NCBI GenBank assembly: GCA_025677815.1
Contig: JAIXMP010000019.1
Span: forward strand, 186,001 to 250,000
Source: Phascolomyces articulosus
Lineage: Eukaryota; Mucoromycota; Mucoromycetes; Mucorales; Lichtheimiaceae
DNA length: 64,000 nucleotides
Direction: 5' to 3'
Position numbers and translations under genes: made by a program. Under the pieces are notes generated by a model. It searched no databases. It saw only the letters and a list, made by a program, of their open reading frames with translations, and was not told the DNA's origin. Below are positions 13,273 through 26,307 of the stretch, piece after piece (within the stretch, counting starts at the first letter, position 1; each line of letters begins with the position of its first letter).

Positions 13273-13959
13273 GACCAAGGAAATGAAACAAAAAAAGCGA
13301 TCAAGGAACCGAAATAGAAAAAAAAGAAAGTGTCTAAAATTCGAACCTATTTTTCCCACACAAGCCTTGTATAGTTTCCAATTACCGCCATGATAGGCTA
13401 TAATACTTGCTTCAAAATCGGAACGGATCGTGTCGCTCGTCCCCCACAATTTCGGTGCATGAACGAAAGAGCGGAGGATTGATTATGCGTCTGTGTGGTC
13501 GTTGTTGAAGTAATTGATTATAAAAAAAATAGAATACAGCATTTACGTATAATACTTCGTCACAAAGTATTAAAATGAATAATTTTTTCTTTGGAAACAA
13601 TAGCAAAGATTTTCAAACTTTTTTTTTTACGTATCGGGAACATGCTCATTACTATTCTTTTAGAAAAGTTCATAGTCATCGTGCATCAACAAAAATCTAT
13701 CATTGTCAGAACGAATATCAAGAACTTTGTAATAACTTTCCATTCTTTTGGGGAGTGAATAGAAAATGAGAAGAGCATTTATCTTGACGTAGTATATAAT
13801 ATAAATGCCAATTGGATCCAGCTAATAACAATCTCACACTTGATAATACAACTCTGTTATTCTGAATCTTTATTTTTTTTTAAAAAATTACCATCATTTC
13901 CCAATATCCAATCATCATCAACGAAGACCTCATTTTATTGAAGAAATATATATAAATAT
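13273..13959. other. intergenic region
   Basis: Upstream flank of the carrier gene. Only short AT-rich frames occur. A frame at 13575-13769 with REHAHYYSF faintly recalls the EH core of the nearby small-protein family, but lacks the flanking pattern and is not called. Confidence 0.4.
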
Positions 13960-14335
13960 TTGTACATTTGGAATTCATTTGAAACTCTATGAAAATTTCA
14001 AAGAAAATTTGCTCGATAATAATGTTAACTTATAGGTACTGTATATAACATTCAGTTAGTATACTGTTTCTTTATAATTTAGTAATAATGAAATAATTTA
14101 CTATATTTATAGGGTTCTATCCATAAGCATAAATCAATTTAATGCTCCAAAGAACGGTGTTTTACGCTTATGAGCATTATCTTGTTCGTGTCGCAAGGTG
14201 TATATTAGCATGGATGAATATGAAATAAACTTAATGAATGATATATTTGCTAATGATCCTCGATACTTATTAAATGCCAAGTTTAAAATAAAAAGACATG
14301 AAATCCATGATAGTACAAGATCATTTATTTAAGTG
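13960..14335 (+). pseudogene. decayed copy of the small EH-motif protein family (copy F)
   Basis: Remnants in family order. A segment ending LKLYENFKENLL (about 13977-14012) matches the end of exon 1 in intact copies (compare PNLYEDMEVINCL). An exon-2 stretch LMLQRTVFYAYEHYL then VRVARCIL (14142-14210) aligns closely with IILKERHYSYEHSL then RAAECTL of the copy at 52.1 kb. Beyond it the reading frame shifts by one and continues with ANDPRYLLN, matching SNPRYLRSLN of the copy at 18 kb. The frameshift and the lack of a start codon with an open frame make this a relic rather than a gene. The limits are approximate. Confidence 0.55.
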
Positions 14336-15646
14336 CTATCTGACTATATTGTCCATATCATGGGAGTTTTCCTGCGTTAGAAAATATTTATTCACAAAGT
14401 CATTTTTTCATAACATAAAAGGTGCATTACTAATAATATACATATTCCATGTATTGAGGCTTAATTTTTTTGCTTACAATAATTAGCGGTGGAATGACAA
14501 GAGCAGAAAGTCTAAGAGATAGCCTACAGAAAAACAATTTGAGCAAGAACACAGAAGAAAAAGGCAAGCATATGACCTAAAAATTGAGTCAATTATAAAC
14601 TAGATAATAGAAACCAATAATAACTACTATATATATAATATTTTAGCGTTAATCTTCATGATTCTATAATTATTTTCTGCCCTTTTTATTCGCTTATTAT
14701 ATATTAGTTGAAACAGATGTATATGATAATAAGAATTTGACAATGATTTTTAAAAGCGGTGTATGAAAGGTCGAAAATGTTTTTACATATATGTAACAAA
14801 ACAATAGAAAATACAAGAGTGCGGCCTGTTGTGGTAAAAAAAAAAAATAAAACTATGGCTTTTCTCATTGTTATATATTGTATAATTCTCCTTGATTCTC
14901 TGTATAATTTTAATACCATTCTCATTATTGTTATTACAATGAATTCTAATATAAGGACATATTTGAAAAATAAACTATACATTATATTAACAGCTTATGA
15001 CACTTTTATAATTTCTATCAATGAATCTACATATAATACGAGAGTAATAAAAACGATGGGTACACAGTAGTACTCTATTCCCATTTTAATAATATAAAAA
15101 GGGGCTTTATTTTTACTAACCTTCATTTTTTGTAGATTTTGCTTCCAGGGGTCTTCTCATACGTACGTAGTGAGCTTTTTTTCTTTTGCTTTTGATTTGC
15201 CTACTATAGGCAATTATAGTGTAGTTACATAATGATATATAGTTATAATAAGCAGCCTAAAGGCTCATTGAAACCAATATTACTTGTTTTTCATTTAGCA
15301 AGGGCCTTTATTAGAAACAATGAGAATGGCAGTAAATGATTTCCTTCAAATTAGGAGGTTTTCTGCACCATTTGATATACCACTCCATGACATCATGAAG
15401 CAACCAATGTTAATCATTGTTATGAATGTCAAGAATACAACTACCCAATTATTTTACCATGGAAACAATACGGATTTTATTTTGGCATTGACGATATATA
15501 AATACTATCCTTCCCTCTACCTTTCCTGCGTATCATTACATTCCCTCAGGAAATCTAATAAATCCAATATCACCATTGTCACAACAAACCTTATATTACA
15601 TTATAACTCTCATTCCCCCTGTACGTAATACTAGACATTACTTTCA
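14336..15646. other. AT-rich intergenic region
   Basis: No gene supported. Several overlapping short frames on both strands around 14700-15070 and 15320-15628 have no domain features or splice logic that I can defend. The end of the stretch is the upstream flank of family copy A. Confidence 0.45.
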
Positions 15647-16190
15647 ATGGTTAATTCAGAACAACCTCCTTCATTTAAAGAGACTGTTCAACGAATTTCA
15701 ACTCTGACAGCTACAATAAATGATTATATGGAAACATTTTCTGGCTACCCTGATATTTTTGAAAAAATGGTGACCAAAAACATGCTGTGAGTTTTGTATA
15801 ATATTATAATAGTATATTAAATATGACAACTAAAGTCGAAATGTTTATATATTTAGTTCACGATGTACACCTGTTCAGCAGGATCAATTTTTATTTTTTA
15901 AACATGAACATCATGCATTTGAACATTATCTGCTGAGCATTAAGTATAGGGTAGCTATTAAGAAATATAATTATTGAAACAAAAAGGTAAGGTTTACAAA
16001 TAAAGTTACAAATTTGTATAAGGTGCTATAGGTAGTGGATACTGAAAAGTTTTTTCCTCTCTCGATTTATATATATTGGTCAACAAACTGATTAGTGAAA
16101 TGGAAAATATCGAAGATTGTACTGACCGAGAAGAAAAGTTTTAAGAAATCCATAGAAAACGAGTATTAAAGTTGAAAAGTGGTTCAAATT
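15647..16190 (+). pseudogene. truncated copy of the small EH-motif protein family (copy A)
   Basis: Exon 1 (15647-15786, phase 2 end) and the beginning of exon 2 (from 15857) are clean: MVNSEQPPSFKETVQ leads to FEKMVTKNML, then KHEHHAFEHYL and IKYRVAIKKY. A TGA at 15975-15977 ends the frame after 86 aa, where intact copies continue for about 50 more exon-2 residues. Twelve bases on is a donor-like AAAAG/GTAAGG. About 150 bp downstream, near 16080-16185, a charged stretch with EIHRKRVLKLK looks like a decayed C-terminal exon with its own in-frame stop. It reads as a pseudogene. A translated 86-aa truncated product cannot be excluded. Confidence 0.6.
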
Positions 16191-17941
16191 AACAGTAGCA
16201 ACAGAAAACAATGTATAGTAGTAGCAATATATAGAACAGATAACCGTTGAATTAAAGACATCATACGTACCCCTTAATTACAATATTTATTGCTTTTTCC
16301 CTCTTTCTACCTTTGCTTTTTCAATTTACTTCTAATAAACTAGCAAATATATACGTGGAAACATAAAAAAAACCTAATTTAAAAATGATAAAATGATTCA
16401 TTAACAGCAACGTTATTAGGAAACATGGTACTAAGCGTTAGTCAAAGAGTATACAATTGTTTTTATCAATGAAAATTAATTATACTAGTAATAATAGATG
16501 TTCATTATCAATCAAGACTTAAATAATAAATGCGGATAAAAATATATTAAATCAAACATGGTAAGCACAGAGGCACTATTGGCACTGTCTTCGCATCATG
16601 GTAGTAAAATATTACAATAAATAAGTTGGATGATGAGACTATTATACGTTGCTACACATGAAAAGACAAACGACAAAAAAAAAAAAACCAAACGAACTTC
16701 TATAAACTCAATCGCAATAAACAGCAAGGAATATTAGATGTCAATAATGAGGCTACCGTTTTTTAATACCATAAACTACTATATCAATTCTCTATCGATT
16801 TTTTATCCGATAAGTTGCTATGGAGTAATCATTGTTATTAAACAATGATGCTACTGGTTAATTATATTGTTATTGTACTGTACGTAGCATAACTTCAAAT
16901 TCTTTTATTTTTTTGGCCACAAAAGATAGATAACAATAGACACAACAGCCCACTCACATAATTTACTATATTGCTGCTTTCAACTTTTAAATTATGCCTG
17001 CAAATCTCATACAGTATTGCGAATTAAATGCATGTATTACAATTGAGTATCAATTCTATCATTACCACTATGACAATAAAAAATAAGAAGCTTGTCCTAG
17101 CAGTAGTCAAGCATCTTGAACCTGCTATGTTTATTCTTTTACTATTAGTTCCTTTTGTGATTTTGAGCAAACTTCTAAATAATCTTCATATTTTCGCTTC
17201 TCTGATATTAGTATTTCTATACATCAGAGAGTAAAAATAGACAAGAAAACTCCTTGTTTATCATTACGTATCATTATGTATTTTCCTAAATTTCTTCTGA
17301 AGTAAAGAATAGTGACTTACAGAAATAAATACTCAATAGTACTCTCATTATTAATTTAATTTTTGCTACTCTTTATTCAGTAGCACTACATACTCCTGAC
17401 ATTTTTCTTCGGAACAATGAGATAGCATTCCTACTAGGATTTTACTATCACCGTTATTTCCTTGAGTATACTTTTTCACGATCATAGTAAAGCAACCAAG
17501 ATTTTTTGACAATTGTCACTGAATATCAAATTGATTATCAACTTTCCATTTATTATTATTATTATTATTATTATTGAGCCTTCACCGTCACTTTACGTAC
17601 ACCACACTACAACCAACAGAAAAATATATCATGATTTCCCTATTATTATTCACCTTAATAAAAGCGTTGCTTTCCATGATCAATCGATAACAACAACGAC
17701 TCAAAAAACCCCTCCATGAGTTTGGATTATTAAAGCAACGGATTTCTAGCAAAGAAACTAAAATAACCAATTCTATGTGATAACATGTGTTTTTACTGTA
17801 TTTATTATATGTAAAATATAGGTTCTGTTTAAAGTATATATATATCAACACCTTTTAGTTGTTCATTGAAATAAAAGCATAAGAAAATGAATAAATAATT
17901 GTAAAAGGAAAGATGGTATCTTATCAATAGAAACACTGTTA
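16191..17941. other. AT-rich intergenic region
   Basis: No gene seen. A TTA microsatellite lies at about 17552-17576. The last 100 bases are the 3' flank of the minus-strand gene that follows. Confidence 0.5.
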
Positions 17942-18679
17942 TTAACGTCTAGTATTTCCACCATACAGTCTACCCAAATCACGTTGCAATTCGGAAACTC
18001 TTTCTCTATGATATACTCGATGTTCTTCTTCTTCGATACGTCGTTGCTGGATCCTAGCAAATTTACTCCTATGTGGTTGTAGTTGGCCACTAAATAAATT
18101 TAAAAAATGACTGTTTCAATATGTGACTCAAACCACCTAAATTATCAAATGACTGCACAAAATATAAAAACATGCATAAAGTGAATTTACCTTTGTGTTT
18201 CCATAATAAATAAATGTACTTCCTCTCCATCATAATTTTGATGATGTGGGCAAAATGCATACCGATGTGAAGCCAAACGGTTTTGAATTAGTCGCTCCAA
18301 AGGTTCAATAATATTTAATGAGCGTAAATATCGTGGATTACTAGGATGTATCGATGAAATTACTTTAAATTTCTCAAAAGCTAAATTATATTTAACTGTG
18401 CGTAGAAAATGCTCGAAATCAGGGTGTCCATCTTTTAAAAGATGAAATCTAATTCTTTCTTCAATCGTACTACTAGATCTTTTTTTTTTGTTATTAATAT
18501 TTGTTATATACCACATTAAATCATAATTACAATTATATACAAACTTACAACATGCCATCGGTCACCATCTCTTCATAGCGTGAAGGGTATTCTGTATATG
18601 TTCGGGACGTAGTTCTTATTCCAGCTTCTATATTTTTGACCCACTCGAAAAGTTCTATTTCATTCCGTGAATTGCTCAT
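17942..18679 (-). CDS. small EH-motif family protein, unrecognised (copy B)
   Basis: Three exons on minus: 18679-18549, 18478-18191 and 18089-17942, giving 188 aa with both introns in phase 2. I do not recognise the family. The start MSNSRNEIELF is the methionine that matches the N-termini of the other copies. Exon 1 ends YEEMVTDGM. Exon 2 (288 nt) holds the core LKDGHPDFEHFLRTVKY then NLAFEK, followed by SNPRYL, a LERLI helix and FCPHHQN then DGEEVHLFI. Exon 3 encodes a highly charged helix (RRIEEEEHRVYHRERV, SELQRDL) ending GGNTRR. There is no signal peptide or membrane segment, so a soluble intracellular protein is likely. The His/Cys-containing FCPHH/EEVH segment could bind metal, but that is a guess. 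Confidence 0.7.
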
Positions 18680-20176
18680 TGAATATTTTTTTTTTACAGT
18701 GTTATAATAATATAACAGTAAGATTTGTGTTGTGAAAATGTTGGTTTTGATATTATCGGTAAAAATCCAAAGAGATATTTGGTATTTATATAATATTATA
18801 CAAAGCAAGCGTCTTGCCCATTCAATCATGGAATAGTAAAGAGATAATGATATTCTTGACAATTATCACAATGAAAAAAAAATGGCTATTTTCCACGATG
18901 GTGGTGAAATATATTCCAAGAGAATAATAAACGTTTAAACATGATGTAAATAAAATTGATGATTGTGATCATCATTGCTCCTATAGATAAATTATTGTTG
19001 AATAAAAAAGAATAAGCAAGAGATATGTATTTCATTGAGGTGCCTATTATTATCATGGCACACTATTATATTTTAATTACTCTTAAAGAGTAACAGAATA
19101 ATGAAGGGAACTCTTGGATTTAAAAAAGATATTGATGGTTACAATGAAACAAATTCAATAATGACATTATTATTATTTCTTGCCTTTGACGCACTTGCAT
19201 ATAATAAATGTTTACGGAAAAATTACTTTTTTATCAAATTATTATTATTTAGTGGTTACATTCTCTTGGTGTACTAAAATGATGGGTGATGAAATTGAAT
19301 AATTCTATGGAAATCAAGTTTTATACGTATCTATCATAGCTTTCTTGGAAAAAAATATCATTGTAACTAATAATAAATAGATGCGTTACTGTCATATATA
19401 AAACTAATTACCGTTAAAATAAGTTTTAACAAAATTTGCATTCTACTTAGCACCTTTGTCTACAAAGTAATAGCTCATCATATACGATTGTTTTTTAACG
19501 CTCATGTTTTTTAGTTTGACGTAATTTTTTTTTTAAAAAAATTGACATTAATAATAAGTAGGTGGAGCTTCTTGTAAAAACATATGTGATATCTACCACT
19601 GGACTTCCTTTTTACAACTGCATGCCCTATATGTTTGTTAATTTTTTTTTTTTACCTACAAAATATGATTTATGCTTCATATCATCTAAACTCTGTATGC
19701 TTACCTCTCGTATAGTATGTAGGGGAATTACGCGTGCATTAGAATAAACCAACTTTAAATATAGTTTTTGCCCTATCGACGAAATGCACTGTTCGGAGCT
19801 AAAATCCCTGTTCCGATATAGATTCATGCAAGAGAAAGAAATTTTATGCCCCGTCTTCCTCATCATCGCGATAAATATAATATCCTTTTTATCGCTCCTG
19901 GTCCATTCAAGTTATTTGCAGGTCCAATTTATCGTAAATAATGACTAAACTTTCTATTACAGTTCAATTTAAATCACGTTGATATATTATATAATGTTAT
20001 ACGATACGTAAAAACGGTTTACCAAGTTTGAGAATGCGGGATACGTATAATGGAATTTCATTCATCCGAGTAAACATCGTTAGTACGTAAACATTACCTG
20101 AAACAATAACAAGAAAAATCCTTGCTTTTCTCTCTCTCTCTCTCTCTCTTTTTTCCCTTTTTTATTATTATTATAA
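18680..20176. other. intergenic region, upstream flanks of two divergent genes
   Basis: No gene supported. The region separates copy B of the small family (minus) from the Sec2-type gene (plus). The last 50 bp carry a CT-rich tract (about 20130-20150) just before the Sec2 start codon, a common element of fungal 5' leaders. Confidence 0.5.
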
Positions 20177-22161
20177 ATGCCACCCAAAGATCTCAGAAAT
20201 GCAACACAATATAAAAGATCAAACCGAAGCAATTCCAAAAAAGACGATTTAACTCGGAAAGATATTGCTAATTTATATACTCAACTTGAATCTGTTGTTG
20301 AAAGAGTATCGAGTCCAGTACCAGCTCATTCTACTCCTCCATTGCCCGATGCTAGAGCTAATAATACAAGTTCACCTACTTTGACCCATAATTCTACTCC
20401 TTCCAAATCACCTCAACTTCCAACATCGTCTTCTCCCGCTCCACTCGTACAACAAAGTTGTGATTGTCCTCATCGTCACATTTTCATTCCGAATAAAACC
20501 TCATGTGCATTATGTGATCAAGAAATACCACAAATGACCCAGCTCAACCAAATCAAAGAGGATTTATCACAATTACGTCGTACAGCCAACGAAAACAAAT
20601 CAAAAATTCAAGAATTGCAACAAACAAAGGATAAAACTGAACAGCAATTAAACCATACCACCTCACAGCTAAATTCTTTAAGACAAGATATGCAAGTATT
20701 AAACGATAAATATGTGGATGAAATTGAACGTGTGGCCGAAATTCAACACGGTAAAGAAATGGTCGAGAATGAATTGGAAGAATTATCTCAGAGATTGTTC
20801 GAAGAAGCCAATGGTATGGTGGCTATGGAAAAGAAGGAAAAGTTCGATTTACAAGAATCTTATAATCATTTACAAGAAAAATTGAATGAAACGCGGGAAC
20901 GATTGGCAGCGGAAGAAATGCAACTCAAGGAATTACGACAAAAAGTACAAGATGGAACACTTTCGCCACCTGTTGTAGGGCCTGGTACGTTTGGATTGCA
21001 CCGTTCATTATCCACTCCCATGAATAGTAATAATCCTTTGGGGGGAAGTGTTGTTATCAACGGATCAGCCAACGAACACTCAACAAATAGAGGAAGTGAT
21101 CCAGTTGATGTGCTGGTTAAAAATGATCCTGAAGAAACTGCAGCTTATGATCTCGCCGAACTTTTCCGCCATCAACTTCAGATTTCAACATCACTTCATC
21201 GACAGCCTCCTGAAGGCATTGATACTATCCTCATTGAGGATTTTCAAGATTTTATTATTTCTAGCCCCAATGTGGCACTCAAAAAAGTACACTCCTTGCC
21301 CTTTATGAAGCATTGCTTGACTGAGGATATCGAGCCTTGTTTACGGTTTGGTCCTCACTCACGCATGTCAGCGCGTAAACTCATTGATGCCATTATATTG
21401 AATACTTGTTTTATTGAAGACACACCACCTGGATTTGCCAAAAAACAAGCAAAGAAACACTTCATCAGTGAACAACCTCTCAAAATTTCAGCATTAAAGC
21501 TCTCCATGTGGGAGCGATTCAGCAATGATGATAGGGGTATGTTTCAAGGATGTCAAGCTTGTGGTCGACAAGACACTCCTTTACCATATCGGTTTAGAAT
21601 ATCATATATGGATGATTGGGCATGTATTGATCGCTACTGTCGGGATCGATTGGTGGCTGTTTGTGAATTCTTCGTCTTTATTCGTAATATTCGTCAAGGT
21701 TACTATGGTCGTAGAACAATTCCTGATCTATACCATGAATTAATTCGATTAAAATTACAAATATTTTATGTCAGGTAAACTTAAAAAATTAAACTGATGT
21801 GTTTTTTATATTTGTGATATGTGTGGTTATGGAGAGAAAAACTATAAGAAATAATAATAATAATAATAATAATGTTATCCAATGTAGAATGGGAGTATTA
21901 CCATGGATAATGACAAACCTCGGTGTCAGAAGCGATACACTTGGAGCTGCTTCAGAACCTCAAATGTCTGTACCTCCTACACCTGACAGTGGACTTCCTC
22001 CCCCATCCCCCTTAAAGGACCCTTTTCATTTATCTACCAAGAATGAAGCACCCATGGTATCCCCTCTGACACTGGAAGGACCAGTTCCCCCACCTTCGCC
22101 TTCAGAATCAATGACGCCATCTTTACCACCACCAGGTCACTCATCACCCTATCAATATTAA
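20177..22161 (+). CDS. SEC2: Sec2-type Rab guanine nucleotide exchange factor
   Basis: Two exons, 20177-21774 and 21888-22161, phase-2 intron, giving 623 aa. Sec2/Rabin-type GEFs activate the exocytic Rab (Sec4/Rab8) on secretory vesicles through a long parallel coiled coil. Here residues 1-100 are Ser/Pro-rich and end in a Cys/His cluster (CDCPHRH, CALC). A long coiled coil runs from about 115 to 260 and contains ELEELSQRLFEEANGMV (about 199-215), the segment diagnostic of the Sec2 GEF domain. A conserved C-terminal region follows (about 320-533). Exon 2 adds a proline-rich tail (PPTP, PPPSP repeats). The intron is essential to reach this tail; without splicing the frame stops 2 codons after the junction. 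Confidence 0.85.
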
Positions 22162-22664
22162 TAATATTTTATTTTATCAATTGTTGTAAATATAGTTCAT
22201 AATTATACACCTACATACTCATTAAAATCTAACCCATTTATGTGATAAAATAGTATGGAGCAGTTGAATTTCAAAATCAATCCTCAAAATAATTTAGCAA
22301 TAAATAGGTTGATGGAAAGACATTACTTCATTAAGGAAAGAAGTATACCCAAATTGGTGTCAAATGAATTGGGGTTCATATGTGTATCATAGTGACTACG
22401 ATATCTGATGTCACATATGTACTTGCTATATACTCTTCTTCATAATGACCATACATGTTACCTATTTTTCGTAACAATTTGATGATAATTGTGTTTGCTT
22501 AATGATAAATAGTCATATACGCATTTCCAATAAAGCCGATTTCTCCCTTAGTTATTTGTTCGATTACAGCAGATTATTTATTTTCTTTTTTTTTTTAAAA
22601 AAAAAATACGTAGTTATAAATCTAAAAAGTAAAAATGTAGTATATATTATAGTATCATTCCCAC
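22162..22664. other. convergent 3' flanks
   Basis: AT-rich spacer between the converging Sec2-type and Stb6-like genes. No further gene is seen. Confidence 0.5.
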
Positions 22665-25600
22665 TTAGTGGAATGTAGAAGTTGTTGTAGTTGTAGTTGT
22701 AGTAGTAGCTGTCGCTGTCGCTGTCGCTGTCGTAGCTCCTCCCATCATCCAACCTTTGATTTTCCGCCAATAATAATCGAAATAATTGCCAATGATCAAC
22801 ATGGTAGTAATCGATTGTTGTGAATCATGCATCTTGTGTTCTAGTAAACTGACTTTGTTATAAAATGTCGATACATTATCCTCTACATCCTTTAGATTTT
22901 CATTTAATACATTCAATTCATAATGTAATTTCGCACTCCCATCTTCCACATCCTTGAGTCGAAGTTCAGTTTCATGTTGTTCATCCATGGCTTGTCTTGC
23001 GGCTCGTTCAATTTGTTCAAATTCAGCGGATCGTCGTAAATAAGTATTTCGTAATTGGGTCGCTCGATCTTCATATCCTTTTGCTACCTTTTGTAAATCC
23101 CCATACGCTTGACGCAAAGCAACATGTTGCCTTTGTAACTTTTCAAACAATAGATACGTTTGAATATCCATGGTCACAGTGGGTCGTTGTTGTTGCGATT
23201 GTAATTCATCCGCTGAATCTGATAAGAAAAGATCACCAACACCATCTTCCATATTATTATCATCATCACTCAAGGTGGTTGTGGGTATCATAGTGAGGGA
23301 ATGAGTACGGTGAAAAGGTATCGTTTCGTCAAGATAATCATCATCCGTAGCATCATCGTCGTCAACGTCTTCATGGCTCATACCATGGTGGGATGGTAAT
23401 GCGGATGAGAAAAACACGGATACAGGGACAATGCTATCAGAGACTGATCGTGTGTGTCGTGGGGGGCGATGGGGTTGTGGAACAGGTGTAAAATCAGATA
23501 CATCATGGATAGCAACATCACTTCGTGGTCCATCACTACTTGGTAAAGATCCGGGTGATGCAGTAACAAGTTCATTTTGTTGTTGTTGATCAATTGGGGT
23601 ATCTTGACGTTCAGGAATTAGTCGCCATGGTGGAATATCAGAGTCAGATCGATAACTATTTTTAAAAAAGCCACCATTTTGAATCATCAGCATAAAGATA
23701 GATCACATCATACTACTTGTATGTATATCATCCTACTATTTAAGAGAAATAATGGTATTTTTACCTGCTGTTATATAGTTCGTCATCAGATGATAATACA
23801 TTGTCGTTTGTAACATTGGAAATTTTATTGAGTGCTGTACGTGTAGGTGGATATAAAATATCTTCAACAGTTGAAAATCCACTTGGATCTGTTACTTGAA
23901 CACTTGTATCGGTCACTACGGAACTATTATGCATTGTTCGAAGAGGCGGAGGTGGAGGCGGAGGCGGAGGAGGTGGAATAATACGTTGTTGCTGTTGATG
24001 AAGTTTGCTATTACTACGTACATTACTACTACCACTTGTTTTGTTATTATCAACCCAAGGTAAAGATCCAGCAAACTTGGATAAGATTTCGGCTGCTGCA
24101 CCGCTTGTTCTTGTGGTACGTGCAGAAACATCTTTAATCATGTGGATAATATCATGTGGCGCTTTCTCCAGATCACCACTACCACTACTTGTAGCACCAA
24201 GATGATGTGTAGCATTCCTAGCACCACCACTTCCACTCCCACTACTATCACTGCCACCCCCTCCACTTCCACTTCCATGATGTCCAGATCCTTGATTCAA
24301 AGTTGGTATGCTCTTTAATCGAGGTCTCCAAATAGCTCGTAAACTTTCAATAGTAGCATGATGTCGAAATACTTCAGGATCCGAGGATTCAGTGAATAAC
24401 GGTGAATTGCTGATTCCTGCATGGATGTATATCTGACAAGTAATTAATATAATAAGCCAATAAACTTTCCTTCCATCCTTTTCTTTTGTAATAGTGACAA
24501 TAATACTAATAATGGTAATGGTAATGACGATTAAGTTTTACCTGATATATCATCTAGTTTCGATTTGATCACATTTCGAACTTTGAGTTGACCCACAGTA
24601 TGTTCATTCAATTTTTCCAACGTCTCAAGATCAATCATCTTGGTTCGTCTCAGGTTTTTTGCTCGCTGCAAGTAAATATACACACATGTTCAGTCATGTT
24701 TCTTCCTTTCTCTCTTTTTTTTTTCCATTCCTTATCCCAACCAAAACAAACGAATATAAAAATATTCTAATTTTGACAGAATACCCGTTTTTTTATATCA
24801 TTTACCTGATATTCTTCAATATCAAATCGAAAATGCTCATAATCTGCAAAAGGGTCTTTGATGGTCTATTTTTTTGTAATAATAATAAAAAAGTACATAT
24901 TTAGTATGACATCAATATAAATTGATAATAAAAAAAGTAAAGAAGCCATTTTGCTTACTGTAAAGTTATAGGCATGTAATTTATTTCTACACAAGACCAG
25001 TTTACTTATAAGTGCTGCAAGTAAATGGGGTTCCATCCATGGTTCCTTTAATTGGTACTAGAAAAAAAAAATACATTCATTCCTAATTAGTATTCACTAT
25101 TTGACTAGTCTCTTTTTTTTTTAGTTTCATATCTAGAAAAGAAGCTCATGTATATTACCTCTGGTGACTTGTGCGGATGATACTTTGTATAAAATTGCCA
25201 AAATGCTTGTGTCGTTTCATTACATATAAGTCCGTCGATATATTCCTTTTTTAATAAATTGAATAGATATAAAGCTACTTGGGCTACAGTGACTAAACTA
25301 ATTACTGCTCTTTCAAAAGGTACTGTCTCAGCAATCTTGTAAATAGATCGAAACTTTTCTTCCGATGCAGGACTATATATGTATCGTTGTTTGTTTTGTT
25401 GTCCAGGAAAGAATCAGCAAATGTAGTACACACACACATACACAAAATATCCATCAGATGAATCCAACTTACTTTGGTTTACGTAAATTTAATGCACTTC
25501 GACCAGTACAATTTGTTCGTCTTAAATTGATATTTACATAAGCTTGATTAATCCATTTATCATAATCACCATCAGGAACAAGTACCATATCCATATCAAA

Positions 25601-26307
25601 TGGTAATTCACTAGGATCTGTCAACATAATTTCACCTAAAGGTGTCTAAAAAAATAGAATCATAACATATCCCCAAAAATGGGCATATATAAAAGTTAAT
25701 ATTGAGTGTTTTTTTTTGTTTATATAACATTCGTGCGCGTGTATATACCTATATAAATAAATATAAATATCAATTTGCATATGATTATGCAAAAATAGAA
25801 ACTTACAGGTTTAAACTTTAAAGGAGTATGCGTATTAAAAAAAGCTTGAATTTCGGGTCGTGGATGTTGTAACTCGGCTGTCGATATACGAATGACGCAT
25901 ACTTTGATCTGTTTCATGAAAATACATTAGAATTTATAAAAGAAGGTGTGTATGTGTCTATTATATATTGGCAATGCATTAAATAATGACGATTTCTTTT
26001 TTCTTACATAATGGTTTTGATCACCTGTAAAAACTTTAATTGTATTCGATGTAATGCTACGATCGCATAACCTTTTATTTTTATTAAAACAAATAAAGTC
26101 AATGGCTGTTAAATCTTTTGTATTGACCAAAAAGTCATATAGTTTAATATGAGATAGAAGTTTTTACCATTGTTCAATAATATAGATCTGATAACCGGTA
26201 AGATAGGTTTCTTCTTCAACTACACCAAGACCACACGATTCAGCCAGTTGAAGCGTTTTTTTCCGTTCAACAAACACAAATTGTTTTCCGTCGTGCAACA
26301 TTGTCAT
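22665..26307 (-). CDS. Stb6/Stb2-like protein with a coiled-coil C-terminus
   Basis: Ten exons on minus: 26307-26168, 26071-26008, 25908-25807, 25645-25473, 25372-25159, 25057-24959, 24865-24806, 24665-24542, 24416-23765 and 23655-22665, all in frame, 872 aa. The N-terminal third follows the fungal STB6-like pattern: GYQIYIIEQWLCDR, FTGDQNHY, VLVPDGDYDKW, NLRRTNCTGRSALNL, the ERAVISLV helix, DGLICNETT, then RNKLHAYNF. Yeast Stb2/Stb6 bind the Sin3 corepressor in two-hybrid assays; the biochemical role is otherwise poorly known. The middle is Gly/Ser-, His- and poly-Pro-rich, followed by acidic stretches. A coiled coil lies at about 715-820. The C-terminus is a hydrophobic segment (TMLIIGNYFDYYW) and a simple Ala/Thr repeat. 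It shares a short divergent promoter with the SRP-receptor beta gene. Confidence 0.75.
22682..22737. repeat. coding microsatellite, GTAGTT and GCTGTC units
   Basis: Tandem GTAGTT and CTGTCG hexanucleotides encode the Ala/Thr-repeat C-terminus of the Stb6-like protein, just before the stop codon. The tract is likely to vary in length between strains. Confidence 0.75.

Noticed and set aside
13575..13769. Additional copy of the small EH-motif family (REHAHYYSF)
   Set aside because: Only a few residues match; exon boundaries and the rest of the core pattern are missing.
20866..21743. Frames on both strands overlapping the Sec2-type gene
   Set aside because: Shadows of the coding exon; the Sec2 frame has the coiled coil and GEF motif.
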